Shown: positions 49,861-62,129 of the stretch, one piece after another
Layout: every line of letters begins with the position of its first letter
Position numbering within the stretch: the first letter of the stretch is position 1
From: Styela clava
Taxonomy: Eukaryota > Chordata > Ascidiacea > Stolidobranchia > Styelidae
Assembly (NCBI RefSeq): GCF_964204865.1
Contig: NC_135252.1
Span: 13,413,383-13,477,382 of the forward strand
Direction: 5' to 3'
Length of the DNA: 64,000 nucleotides
The notes under the pieces: generated by a model
Database searches by the model: none
Told to the model about the DNA's origin: nothing
What the model saw: the letters and a program-made list of their open reading frames with translations, nothing else
Made by a program: the position numbers and the translations under genes

Positions 49861-51789
49861 AATTGGTGCAGACTCTGGGGTTTCCGAATATCTAAATCTA
49901 AGTCTACATTTATTCTTTTTACAAGGAAACGAAAAATACCTCATCTAAGTCTAAATATTGGTACGGACTCACTAACAAGGTCAATGCATTACAAATATCT
50001 AGGTGTTATATTCGACCCACTTCTTAAATATAAAAAGCATATTGAATATATTAAGACAAAGTGTATCAAAAGAATAAATTTACTACGTATACTTTCAGGA
50101 ACTACCTGGGGATCTGCCAAAGGTCCATTACTCATACTATATAGGACACTCATTCGTTCATTGATTGAATACGGATTTGAAGCATATTTTTTTGCCCCAC
50201 GAACATGGCTCGATCCAATCATGAAAATTCAAAACTCATGTCTAAGGATATGTTGTGGCTCAATGTCAAGTTCCAGCATCAAATCATTGCAAGCGGCATC
50301 TGAAGAAATGCAACTACACATCCGACATCTTCTGAAATGCCTAACTTATAGATGTCATCTATTATCATACAGCATAATTGATCATCCTGCTCATTCCATA
50401 ATCAAAGACTCGTGGCAAGAGATATATCCAGACTCCGTCACATTTAAGTCATTCAATATGCTCACGAAATCCTCAATATTCCAACAATTTAAAATAAAAC
50501 CAAGAATAACACCATCGTTACCATACTGGAACTATGATTGCCCACATGTTGATCTTACCCTAGCTGAAACTCTGAACAAAGATGTTTCTCCCGATGTAGT
50601 GCGTTTGACTTTGACGGAACATCTCGAACATTACTATCCAAACTATTTAATAATTTTCACAGACGGATCAAAAAATGAAAATGGCTGTGGATCCGCTTTT
50701 TTCGTACCATCGAGATCAGTCGAACACAGCTACCCCTTACCTCAACTGAGCTCTTCATATAATGCGGAACTAAATGCAATCCTACAATCGCTGAAATGGG
50801 TCAACGATCAATGCAATGCATACGAAACCGTTATCTTATCAGATTGCCAAAGTGCATTACAATCTATTGAAGCCTGCACGGATTCCTCTAATGAATTCGT
50901 CGTTGACATCAAATCTTCATATTTCCAAACTATCGCTATGGGGAAACGAGTCACCTTTTTATGGATCCCCGGGCATAAGGACATTCCGGGAAACGAACGT
51001 GTTGATTTACTAGCAAAGCAAGCTACCATTTCTCCAAACTCTGCTGCTTGTATGGACATTGAAGAAAATGAAGCTAAATCTTTGTTGTCTGATGTTTGTC
51101 ATCGCAAATGGGATACCGAATATATACAAAGTGAAGATACAAACCATTTTAAGATGTTTCACCCAGAACTACCCATAATCCAATATTCAAACTTACAACG
51201 GAAGTACGAAATAATGCTCTTTCGTTTACAGACGGGACATTGTCGATCAAATAGCCATTTACAAAAACTGGGATGTCATCAAGACGGACTATGCTCTTTT
51301 TGTCACGTGAAAGAAACCGTTGCTCATTTAATTCTGTTCTGCAGACGTTTCAACAATCAACGATCCAATTTACTAAAATTATGTGCCGAATATGATGTAC
51401 CATTTCGGCTTCAATATTTACTAACAGATTGTAAAATTTTATTTCATGTGCTAAAATTTGTCGAATCTACTGGTAGACCCATTTAATAGCAACAAAGAAA
51501 TTATTTTAAATAATTTCCCCTAGATAAATAAATAGCCTATCACGACCTGGTGCAAAAAGCTTTGATTGAGCTGTAAGCACCATACTACCCCTATCACACA
51601 CACACACACAACTGTCTTACCACTACAGCCATATAATAATCTAGATAAATTTCATTCTAGACATTATATAATATGCTACATTATAAAAATAGTTGGCAGA
51701 AAGATAGTCAACCCACCCGTTCCTGGTCGATTGTAGATTAGAACTATTCCGTATTTGTTGAAAATATTCGATAACAAAAATGCAATTTT

Positions 51790-52072
51790 TCTACCCCTAG
51801 CAAGGGCGAATCTAGGGCGGTCATGGCAAAGTTTAAAATGCGCCTCCCTTGATAGTTAGTTGACAATTTATAATGAGTGTTATTTAAATGAGATACATGT
51901 ACGTTATTATTTGTGTAAAAATACGAGTTTTAGTTATTTCCAATTCGAAATTATTTTATTAAATCATTTTACAATTAAAACTTTCTGCTCTTTTTGCGCC
52001 CCCGCCCAAAACAGTGACTATGGCACGAGCCATGCTTGCCACACCCTAGATACGCCACATACCCCTAGTTAG
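51790..52072. repeat. hAT-like non-coding remnant, copy 1
   Basis: Shares ordered phrases with 57500-57722: GGCAAGTTTAAAA or GGCAAAGTTTAAAA, ATTTTATT(A/G)AA.CATTTTACA, GCCATG, and a right end CC(C)T.GATACGCCAC. Terminal GATACGCCACTG complements a CAGTGGCGTATC-type hAT end. Old and decayed. A C12 tract lies just beyond, at 52201-52212. Confidence 0.5.
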
Positions 52073-52910
52073 TTGGTTCGTACGTTAAAATATAATTAAG
52101 ACGATATGTCGAGTAGCAACATGGAAAGGGTTTCTCTGGGGAAAATCATTTTTGCCCGCGTTGTAGATTCGATTTTTGGCCCACAATTAGCTAAATGTTG
52201 CCCCCCCCCCCCTGATTTTCACAAACTGAAAAGCATCGAATACGTGCTTCCCAAAAATTGTATTACCATAAGCTCAATTTCCCCTAATATAGAAAATAAA
52301 TGTCCAAGCGGGAATCAAATTTAATAGCAGCAATAACATAAGAATCCATAAATACAAGAACAACATCTTGATTTATTCTCAGTGAGAAGGGTGTCACTGT
52401 TTCTGCGATATTGAACAATCAAATCCTGGGCATATCATATCATCGTCAATTATAAACTTGACTTTATATTTTGTTTTAATGAATGTCATTGCAACAAATA
52501 GATTAAGTGACACTGAATCGAAAAATGTTAAATACGTCTTTGAAAGAATGACATATTTATGTTGGAGGCAAACAAAAAACAACTGTAGCTGCAATTTTCA
52601 GAATTGAATTTGACGCAAAGAAATTTCGAAAGTAAAACCATACTTTCCGTAGCTTTTCTTTGGCGTCATTTCAGCAGTTTAGATTTCACACAATACTAAG
52701 CTTCATTGCAGCTATAATAACAGAGACTATAAGTCTCTTCTAACCTTATGACCAATTACATTGTGATGTAACAATAATTGTCAACAGGATGCAAACACGG
52801 TTCGCCAGTTTTTCGGCAAAGTAGCGGAAAAGATGGCGATAACAAAATAAATTGTTACTACAATGAAGATCCGCAAACCACCCCAAAATTGTCTAATTAT
52901 CCTCTTTTGG
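52073..52910. other. Intergenic, nothing identified
   Basis: AT-rich sequence with a poly-C run (52201-52212). No recognised coding or element boundaries. Confidence 0.4.
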
Positions 52911-53254
52911 GTTGAGTACCCCCAGTTTATGTGCCACTGGCCTAGCAAATACCATACGAATTATATGCCAGCAGTACCAGTAACCGTAGTCCGTATTCTT
53001 CTCAAGAATAGCATACGCAAAACTAAATTTAAACTTCTTAAATTCGAAAGATTTGTAATTAAATGCCGAACAAAAATTGCTATAACGAATAGATATTGCA
53101 CGCTATATTTCAGAATTTTGTCATTTGGAATTTATTCAAAGCCTTTTTGTTCGCTGTTCTTCCCAGCACACTGCACGAAATATCTTTTTCCCTTCTTAAA
53201 AATTAAAGGTAAAGTCCGGTTGTTTTCCACAGTTGAATCATAAGCGGCTGCTTT
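52911..53254 (+). repeat. Dispersed element, inverted copy B
   Basis: The inverted partner of 39691-40039, starting GTTGAGTACCCCCAGTTTAT and ending GCGGCTGCTTT. High identity over the whole length with abrupt edges indicates a transposed or recently copied unit. The open frame is conserved in both copies, but its protein is unknown. Confidence 0.85.
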
Positions 53255-53470
53255 AATTCAACGAATTCAGTGATATACACGCTTTTATAACATTCTGTAT
53301 TTTTCAACATGATTTTGCTAGCTGGTTTTGCTAAAATGACAGTGGCACTCATGTACTAGTGTGGGCTTCGCGACGAAAAGAGATTGAAATTGCTCGCACA
53401 ATTAAAACTAAAATAAAATCACGTTTCGCGGGCACACCATTCAAAATTGACACTTTCCGCAATTTTCTTC

Positions 53471-53495
53471 GCGGGCCGCAGTTTGCACACCCCTG
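53471..53495. mobile_element. Solo hAT terminus
   Basis: GCGGGCCGCAGTTTGCACACCCCTG is a typical right end of the hAT class whose left end reads CAGGGGTGTGCAAAC. No left end was found within 1 kb, so this is a truncated copy. Confidence 0.5.
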
Positions 53496-53791
53496 GCCTA
53501 AATTCTCGATTAATGTTTGATTCTTGAAAGAGATGATCAATTCTTTCAAGCAAATGATGTGTCATTGAAATGGAGTTTTACTAGTACCTCACGCAGAAAT
53601 TCGAATCATGGGGGTAGCGAAGAAATAAGTCTTTTTTCGAGTTTGATTGAAAATGATCAATATTTTGAAATCCTTTTAAATCTCATCTTTCTTCCAATTT
53701 CTTTTTTAAAATGAATACTCGCTTTTCATTTTGAGGAATGTATAATACAATGCCGTCAGCTCATCGAAATGACCTAAAGTAACCCCCGGAA

Positions 53792-53799
53792 TATAAAAG
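53792..53799 (+). promoter_or_regulatory. Candidate TATA box upstream of the LRR/FN2 gene
   Basis: TATAAAAG in a GC-rich setting (CCCGGAATATAAAAGGCCCG), 1.17 kb before the ATG at 54966. It would need an untranslated first exon, which I cannot demonstrate. It may equally be part of a repeat. Confidence 0.2.
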
Positions 53800-54965
53800 G
53801 CCCGCTCACGTCGATTCGGTGACAAAAAATAGTTTGGCATCGGTCAGAGATCACGCCACACATAGCGCTCGTCGCTTCCAATGCGGCCCATAATGAGAGG
53901 TTAAAAGCTCTGACGTAGTTTATAAACTTCATTGTGTTTCAAGATGCTCTTATGCTATACAAGGGCGGTCGCTGTAAATTTGTAGTTCGAAATGCGCTCT
54001 TATAACAGCAGACATCACTCTGATTAATATAGCTGATTTTCTTCAATAGCCTATAAAAAGAAAATGGCCTTGTCGCGGAGGTTCGACTTTGTCATTACTA
54101 TTTTCGGTAAATTCGAAAATCGCGTTTAGCTATCACATTGTAGTCTTTTAGTAATTGACCCCAGTGTATATGCCAGCCAAAAGAACATGTCTACATGGCG
54201 GATTGAATTGTATGACGTTTGATCTACAGCGCGCCATTGTTTGAAATATGTTCACGTGCTAATCGGAACAAAATTAACGACCCGTGTTGAGTTTACAGAG
54301 TACGGAAATTCTTCGGACGCTGACTGGGCCGATGGTGGAGGGTGGTGCCATATTCTTTGAAATGAGACGATTAAAGCGAGGTTCGATTATATAGTAAGGT
54401 TACATCGAGTCACAAGTGCTTTTGTAGTATTTATTGACATAACCAATTCACTGATGATTGTCCTAACCCCTTCCACGCTTGAAAAGATATGTATTTTTAG
54501 AACTCCTGTGTTGTGGTAGTAACATGCCTATGGGCTTATTCAATATTCAGAGTGTGGTAGAACCGCTTATTTTGTTGGTATAATACAGTGAAATAAGAAT
54601 TTAGTATTTTTGGTATTGTGCGAAAATCGCCCTTTTTCGTCGTACTGCATCAGGTTTCAGATTTGGTATGATTATTCTAGAAACTCGGGCATGATTCTCG
54701 ATCTATATCCTACTATTTGTTGATATATTTCTGAAATAAATGCCTTTGAATTTGATGTTACAACGTAAAAGATTTTGAGCAGGTTGAGATTGTAGCAAAG
54801 TACGTCCCAGACACTTGTGTATATTTTGTCAACGGTCAAACCGAATTGTGTTGAATAACCATTTTAAACTACTGTTTAAATAACAGAACTTTAATTCATA
54901 TACGGAATTTTTTTTTAATTAAGCCATAGACTTGTTATAGAATACATAGCTTTGGTCCCACTACC

Positions 54966-57900
54966 ATGTTGTCGTATTTTATAATATGGTCTCTTGTACT
55001 ACTTGATCTAACATGCTCCGAGCCAATGAGGGGTTTGGAAGGCAATGTTGAGATTGAGTTAAAAAGATCCAAACGACTTTCCAAAGACTCCGCATGTTCA
55101 GCTCTTTGGCCACAATGCATCTGCCGCAGTCGAAAGCATAAGGAACAAAGTTTAGTATGCTTAAAGAAAGATTGCTTAGAAAAGCTTCCGGCGGATGAAA
55201 TACCAGATTCACATATCAGAGAAGTCGTAAGCTTGCTTGTAGTAAGGTAACGTTACTGTTTGCTTCATATAGAATTTTTTGGAAAGTAGACAATTTGGAA
55301 GTCATTTTCATGTAATCTAGCAGCGCTCTTTGAAGTATTTGGAAAGTTTTCATCATATCAAAAATAATGATATTGGATTCTGTATTTGTATAAAAATACT
55401 AAATAAATTTTGGTTTATAGATATCCAGATCGTGAATACAAACAATCTGATTTGTTTGTAACCCATCGAAAAAAATTAAAAAAAAATGCGGCCATGATCA
55501 CATTTGAAATTCACGAGTGATTTCAGCCGCTCCCATTGCGACATCAATTATTTAATCAAACGTCGACAACATAAGGCAGATCTAATTTGACAGTTTGACT
55601 TAATCTTGTTATTGACAACCTGAAGACACTTGCGGAAATAAAATAGAATTAGGGCACAAAAAATAGTATATTTCACTCAGGTTGTAGTGTTTAGCGATAT
55701 ATTATAATTTTGAAAAATATTTCTATCTCGATAGTCTCAATTCATTTTTGTGTGAAAGTAAAATTTGAAAAAATGGACGATTTCTATGTTTGTAAATGGC
55801 CATGTATGGTATTTATTTGCTTCTCTTAGTCCTATTGAAACGGCTCATACAACGAATTGTCATGTCAAAAATAAAACAAAATTGCAATTCTTGTATCGCA
55901 ACTACTAGCTACACAAACACATTTATGCCGAAAATATAATATACTACATTACAATAAACTACGTATATGTTTAGTTTTTTTTATCCATTTGAAATCGAAA
56001 GTACTATTTTTAACGTTGCAGGCAAAGAAATCTGACACGGATCGGTTCCGAAGAATTACGGCGACTCGGTAATATACGTCATATAAGAATATTTCGATGT
56101 AGTATACGTGAGGTTGCTAATAATGCATTCATCGGACTCAATCACGTTGAAAGGTATGAAAATTTTGCAACTCTTTGAAATTTATTTCGAATAAGCCGTG
56201 AATCTTGCCAAGAATATGGTTTTTAGTCTACCTTTTCGCATAGTCGAATTGATCACTTGATACGTTGAATTTTGCTTAATTTTGTTTGTATTAAATGGAC
56301 GAACGATTTTGAGACAACGCCCGTATTAGGTCTCTTTATGTATTTTTATTTAATTTTATTGGGCCACCCACGCTAAATGCACTTAAAAAGACGTTGAATG
56401 CGACCGATAATGTAATTTTATGGGTAAACCGAAGCACGTATTTTGCCAAAATCGATTACTATATCAACCAATGTAGTCTAAAATTTTTATTTGTCGTTTT
56501 TACCATGATACTTTTGCCATTATAGTTGTCCGTTTATGAAAGTACGGGGATTCACAGAAAATAAAAATTATCATTGTATTTAAGATAACAATTTATATCC
56601 GATATATCACGATAACTGATCATTAAGTCGTGAAAAGAGCTGCATGTGGAAAGTAAAGACGATTCTTATCGTTTATAATGCAAAGCAATGAATAAGATGA
56701 TTTTAGACTAGTTTTCGCTACATATGTTGGTACACATCTCATATACATAATGTATGTGTATGGAAATCTAACATAGGGGCAAAGTAAACAAAATTTAAGT
56801 CCGCACGCTACAACCCGGAATCCTTGGTAAGACTATGTAAAAGTCATCTCAACTTATGCGACCGGAATTGACAAAATATTTAAAATTGCAACGTGATAGC
56901 TTACATATCGCCACGCTAATAACCGAATTGCGTAAGTCATTTTTAGCAGTTTTGAGAAAAACGTAAAAAACCTTCTAATGAAATTGTTATGCCATTGAGA
57001 GTATATATATTTCAATAATATAACACGTTCTGCACACCCACCAAAATAAGACTAAGATTAAATATAAAGAATAAAACAGCAATGCACCCAATATAAAAGC
57101 CAACCAAGGTGAATTGGACTCGGACAGTGAATATCACTAGTGCATGTCTTCCTATACTGTAGCATAAATTCAAATTAATACGCGCTAAGCTAGAATCCGA
57201 GATGCAAAAACTCGAAAATACTTCGCAGAGGTTATTTCGCCTTTGTGACGTCACAATAGTCCTGCGGTAACAATGATAATTCATTATGACGTAACAATTG
57301 CATAAACGTGCATGTCATACTAAATCTCTATTTTTATGGGTTTCGGAATTCTTAAAATAAAATCTGAGTTAACAGACAGGTGCGCAGCATTACATAAATA
57401 CCTATTTTATAAGAAACTCAAAATCGCCAAAAATGACTTACGCAATTCGGTTATTAGCGTGACGATATGTAACCACAATGACAGCATCAAAGGCGTATTC
57501 ACGTAAAATAGCGCCAATGGCAAGTTTAAAAATTCGCCCCGTTGATTATTGACTGACAGTCGTTGCCGAACACTTACAAATACGACAAACGAGTAAAAAA
57601 ATGAGATTCAATTGTTTCCCAAGTTGAAATATTTTATTGAAACATTTTACAGTTGAAAGTTTAGCCTCTTCGTACCCCTATTCAAACGGCGCCATGGCTG
57701 CCATACCCTTGATACGCCACTGGGCAGTATGCATATTTTGTGATAGCTTATATGAAAATTGACCTTCGTCACCAATATACATCATGTAAAATAAATCGAG
57801 GTTGTACTATCTAGTTATATATATACCACATGTTTATTTATAACTACAAAGAAAACGAAGTGTAATTACGGCTTTCTAAAACATAACTGTCCTTTTATTG

Positions 57901-60900
57901 ATTTTCTTTCCAGCTAGTGTGGATGGTATAATATCTATATATTATAAATGAAGACTAGATTCACCAATTATCAAAACTTGTCTTTGCTGCGCTCAATTGC
58001 ATTATCCAGTCTATCGCCTTTTACATGTGAAGATGATCGATTGTCTACTCAAATATGTCTATACATGATCTATTTTGTCATTATTGAAACCGTGCTATTT
58101 ATTGAAGAATCTGTTCAAAGGAATTAATTCATTTGATATAAATTTCCTATCTGATAGTGAGAAACTGTTGAACGAAATCCATCAAATATTTTTGCCTGTG
58201 TTTGTTGAACTACTCACAACCATTGGTCCATGTGTCACCAGATGGTACGACATTTATGTCGCTAAAACCCGTGTATATCATAAATTTTTTCAATTTAAAA
58301 CTTATAGGGTATCTGTGTATAAACTTTAATAACTTAAGTATAATAAGTATAATCTGACTTCAGAAATTTCATATCTCACAGGATGTGGTATGAAAATCTG
58401 CACAAATGTCTGTCCGTATTGCCAACATTTCGTGACTCGATTGAATTCAATTGCCGAATGCGGAAATTGTATTCGTATACGCCAAAATTATCAGTTATTT
58501 CATTGCTTCGTGTTTTTGTTTTATGTTTTATTCGAAAAGCATCATAATAATCATAAATTCATCATTTTGCTCTCAGGCTAGACCTTCATCACAATGAACT
58601 GACAGAAGTTCCTAAAGCAATCCAGTACCTGAGAAATCTGAAGTTTTTAAACTTGGGAGGAAACCGTATTTCATATATTCACCAGACAGCCTTTTATTCA
58701 AATAGTGTTCTTGAAAAGTTGGTTTTAAGTCGAAATACTTTGACAAATATGCCGGATATGTTACCACCGACGTTAATCAAACTTAGCATCTCAAAGAACA
58801 TGATAGAAAACGTCGGCGATCTGCGAACTCTGATAAACCTGAAAATTTTCAAGGCGGACGACAACAAATTAAGTGAACTCCCGACCTTGCCGAGTTCCGT
58901 GAAGGTTGTGAATATGTGCTGGAACAAAATCGCACGGCCGATATCGCTAAAAAATCTTCCAAATTTAAAGGCGGTCAGCATGAGCAATAATCCAGATATC
59001 GGAAATATTACGATTTCGACATTCTTTGATATGAATTCAAGGTCGCGGTCATCAAAACTAACAACATTTAAAGCGAGAAACGCAGGAATAAGGAGTATCG
59101 CAGCTGATGCATTTGCATGTTTGCGGCGTTTACAACATGTCGATATTTCCTACAATTCGATTTCAACTTATCAACCTCGCTGGTTTACTAGGAATAAAGG
59201 CCTGAGAGGTGTTTATTTAACGAGAAACCCATGGAGTTGCAATTGCGATATCAAGTCAAATTTATTGGATATATTGAACACGTTCACCGCTCGAAGAACT
59301 CTAAAGAATCCCCGAAACGAATCATTTTTCATAAACGATTTTCTTAACGAGACATGCTCAACAAAAGGTAATTTTATTAAGAAAACACAATTATTTAAGT
59401 TGATTAAGACAAATGGTCAAGTGGAGATGTCAGTTCGTTCAACATATTTCATAGCTCTATTGCAATTTTTGACATAAAAGAGTAAGATTTAACTATTTGA
59501 AAATGTACATATTTCAACTTTATACATATATTGTAATCGTTTGAAATTGAAAGTTCGCTTTAAAGTCGATCTGAATATTTTCACTTATCGGTATTATTTT
59601 ATCTAAAATTGACAGTATGTATACTTACCGGTACTGTAATTCAAATATGCGATATCAGGAATCTAAGGAATGCTAAGACACAGAATGTCCTTTCCCAATC
59701 ATTCCAATCTTGGATTTTACCAAATCCAATATCTCCATAATGAATTAGAGTTAAAATCGCCGTTATATCTCAAATTACGATGGAGTATGTATTCCATATC
59801 AAAACTATGCGAGCAAAATTCATTCGGAATAGAATTATATATCTCATAATATTATACCAATAATAGCCAGCTTTGTCCGCGTTGCTTTCGGCTTTTGATT
59901 GATATATAAATTCTGTAATTTTGTATGACAATATTTTTCTGCAACCGACAGGTGGTTCAAGCTGTGAAAAGTTCAGACTGGAGAATGAAGAATGCATGAG
60001 ACCTGGTAAAGTATAATAGTATATTATTTATCGAGTTTATCAATAGCGCAATTGGTGAAAATATGCGACCATTTGCTCCCATATTGTAAATGTAATATCT
60101 TTTTAAAACTATAAAAGCATTAGACAAAAGAGTGACCGTAGAACTAAGTCACTAACTTTTCGACAAATGCACTGTTTAGTCTAGAATAGTACTATGTCAA
60201 CTTCGCTTTTATTCACCTTCCATCAAACACTTCGAGTAAAGGTTCCAAACAAAGCGCGTGGTTCGTTCCGGTTTAATGAAGCTGTTTGTGTTTATTATAT
60301 TGCATATACTTGAAATTTTTTATTGATATTTCGATTCGAAGGAACAATACCTTAAATCCGTAATTTTATAATTCATTTGAATTTGAATGAACGACTTGAC
60401 ACAATGGCTGTGCATCGGCATGGTCGATCTTGACAAATCTAATTTTGGCTTATAATTCAGAACCACCCCCGGGTGATATTGTGGATTTGCCGATTTCTCA
60501 CCAAGTTTCGCTTGACACAATAACGACCGCACGTAAAGTACCAATAACCAATACGACGACAACAACAAGTACGACTACGATAACAAGTACGGCTTCAACT
60601 ACAAAGCGATTAATTACAAGCGCAAAAACTACAATTTCGGGACCGACTCCGCTTCTCCAACATACTACGACTGACAGACTCAGAACAACAAAGACTGCTA
60701 ATAGTATACCACATAACTCGACTAGAATAACAACAACAACCACTGCGGCAACTCCGACCGAGATTCAAACAACTACAAGAAAACCTTCTACGACCACAAC
60801 GCAAACAACCAGTAATGTACCAGCTACAACAACTAGCATACGAATCACAACTACGTCAAAGGCAAGCTCAATTACTACAACTTCTAAGGTAGTGGTTCCT

Positions 60901-61204
60901 TCACTAAATACAATTAAAGTATCTACGGCTACCACAACAACACAAACTACCACAACAACACCATCAGGTAGGGTTCTACGATTGAATTAAATTTAATGAT
61001 GATTTGATTACCAGTGCTCCCTAACATTATTTTTTACATTCTACAGAAGAATGGTGTCTGAGAGACGGAAGAAAATGCCATTTTCCGTTTATATACAAGG
61101 GTAAAGAATATTACGAGTGTGTCCCGTCTTATAGACCATGGTGTTCGCCAACACGGGATTATGATACTGATGGCGAATGGGACAGATGCGTCATATGCGA
61201 ATGA
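54966..61204 (+). CDS. Secreted LRR protein with Thr-rich mucin-like region and C-terminal FN2 domain
   Basis: Six exons splice in frame to 640 residues: 54966-55246, 56022-56153, 58577-59367, 59952-60005, 60461-60967 and 61047-61204 (TGA). A signal peptide (MLSYFIIWSLVLLDLTCS) is followed by an LRRNT cap (CSALWPQCIC...C), then about nine leucine-rich repeats (e.g. HVERLDLHHNELTEVP, LKFLNLGGNRISYI, LQHVDISYNSIS), and an LRRCT cap (NPWSCNCDI...ETC) ending near residue 400. A short two-cysteine exon (419) leads to a Ser/Thr-rich stretch of about 169 residues (to 588), probably O-glycosylated. The last exon is a fibronectin type II domain (CHFPFIYKGKEYYEC, WCSP, YDTDGEWDRC) with two extra flanking cysteines. 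FN2 domains are known to bind collagen or glycans. No transmembrane segment follows, so it is likely extracellular. The first donor is at 55247: an earlier GT at 55227 would break the frame with exon 2. Confidence 0.87.
56901..57472. mobile_element. 572-bp element with 56-bp terminal inverted repeats in an LRR-gene intron
   Basis: The left arm 56901-56956 and right arm 57417-57472 are reverse complements with about four mismatches, both containing CGCAATTCGGTTATTAGCGT or its complement. Ends read TTACATATCG. No clear target duplication is seen, and the superfamily is undetermined. It is non-coding and lies in the second intron of the LRR/FN2 gene. Confidence 0.85.
57500..57722. repeat. hAT-like non-coding remnant, copy 2
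   Basis: A diverged relative of 51790-52072, ending CTTGATACGCCACTG. It is intronic, immediately downstream of the 572-bp inverted-repeat element. Confidence 0.5.
60461..60967 (+). repeat. Thr-codon-rich exon (ACN/ACA-rich low complexity)
   Basis: This exon of the LRR/FN2 gene consists largely of ACA, ACT, ACG and AGT codons, coding a Ser/Thr-rich, cysteine-free linker. The mixed codon use (not a simple DNA repeat) suggests selection for composition rather than recent slippage. It is likely heavily O-glycosylated and a likely site of length variation. Confidence 0.8.
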
Positions 61205-61374
61205 AAGCATTACAGTGCATAGCGCTATGCATCGTCTCTAAGCGCCGTTGTAAACGTATTACATTTGATAACATCAACGATTTATTTAAATATTTATTGA
61301 AACACACCAATATCGATCGTCTTCCTCTATTCATATCACATACTTGTTGACTAGATGAATTTAATTAGTTCCAA

Positions 61375-61600
61375 TGACTCTTTAAGAGATGTGGGTGAAA
61401 TGCTATTGGTGTACCAAATGAATGATGCATTTTGAATAAATCCAATACGCCCGGTCTGGTATATATGTATCTTTTGGCTCGTGTGGGTAATGATGCATCA
61501 TATTTAAGTTTTATTTCATATTGGCCTGGTTGAGCATAGGTGCCTCTCGTATGGTAGACCTCCAACGTGTACCAAGAAATGAAATGTAAAGGTACATGTT
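61375..61600 (-). other. Unexplained minus-strand open frame after the LRR/FN2 gene
   Basis: From a TAA near 61600 down to the stop near 61375 a frame of about 76 residues stays open with a composition that looks coding (e.g. YAQPGQYEIKLKYD and RYIYTRPGVLDLFKMH). It has no AG acceptor at its start and no recognised family. It could be a decayed element or a terminal exon of a minus-strand gene. It overlaps the AATAAA at 61435-61440 on the + strand. Confidence 0.3.
61435..61440 (+). terminator. Polyadenylation signal AATAAA for the LRR/FN2 gene
   Basis: The first canonical AATAAA after the stop at 61202-61204, 231 bp downstream. A plausible 3'-end signal; the cleavage site is not visible. Confidence 0.45.
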
Positions 61601-62129
61601 AGTTAAAAAGCTCACATTCATTGTCTTTCTTTATTTATATTTTAGCCTTATCTGTGTAAGATTACTTATTTTATCTCACACAATTATCAGCATTCTTGTT
61701 TTTAGTTTTGTCTATGTATTCGTAATTATTAAAAAAAACTTATATCATTTTGAAGGGTTCCGTTGTCCGACAAGGTACAAATCGCATAGTATATTCTGCT
61801 TTGTGAGTTCTTTATAAAAAAGCACCAAGTTTCCAGGACAAACACTGCTACTTTATTACACTAGTCAAACACATCAAAATTAAGACACCATAGCAGTAGC
61901 AGACTAAGCAGCAACTTTTACAATACACGTGCAAAGAGCGAAAATATGCCTCAGAAAAGGTCAAAACAGTAAGGGTCAATGATACCATCTAGTGGTATTA
62001 CATCATATATATATATATCACACAATAATATTCAACAAATCGAAAAATCACAATTGCTTCTAGAATCTAGACTAAGAGAGGGACACGTAGCGCCACCTAA
62101 TGGCAATAATTTTGATTACGTCATAGCAA

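Larger units (their letters stand above)
47493..51486 (+). pseudogene. LINE ORF2 (endonuclease, reverse transcriptase, RNase H), disabled
   Basis: Endonuclease: LLQWNCRG (47510s), QETH, GGGVAIF, IAGDLNAHH and, after a one-base insertion near 48262, LGSDHR. Reverse transcriptase (48357 on): YRPISLTSNICKTMERM, FIDMEKAYDMVW, NGIVQGSVITPLLF and ADDVAFW. There is an apparent in-frame deletion of about 15-20 residues before RRGRRTIDHI. RNase H (from about 50650): IIFTDGSK, AELNAIL, ILSDCQSAL and IPGHKDIPGNERVDLLAK give the full D-E-D-H-D set. The end is a Cys-rich stretch (LCSFCHVKETVAHLILFC). The frame is broken by a retroposon at 47577-47793, the 48262 shift and the 85-bp duplication at 49691. 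Confidence 0.92.
46064..51610 (+). mobile_element. Non-LTR retrotransposon, I superfamily (I/Nimb-like), degenerate
   Basis: A two-ORF LINE. ORF1 has three CCHC-type knuckles; ORF2 has an AP endonuclease, reverse transcriptase and an RNase H domain. RNase H downstream of the RT is characteristic of the I superfamily and separates it from Jockey, CR1 and L2. ORF1 stop and ORF2 start overlap (ATGACGAATAA, 47493-47503). Several frameshifts, one insertion and internal duplications disable it. The 5' end is uncertain and may extend to about 45650. The 3' end is taken at the CA repeat (51595-51610) after a short UTR. Confidence 0.9.

Noticed and set aside
54075..54400. GAGGTTCGACTTT and GCGAGGTTCGATTAT, resembling tRNA B-boxes
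   Set aside because: No A-box at the right distance and no cloverleaf-forming flanks could be found.
55221..55232. Earlier donor GAAGTC|GTAAGC for exon 1 of the LRR gene
   Set aside because: It leaves phase 0 while exon 2 needs two carried bases. The later donor AGTAAG|GTAACG at 55246 restores both frame and LRR spacing.
58390..58581. AG-preceded open stretch before LRR exon 3, first taken as an extra exon
   Set aside because: Exon 2 (ending 56153) joins exon 3 (58577) in perfect frame and LRR register (HVER|LDLHHNEL). The extra stretch has no LRR pattern.
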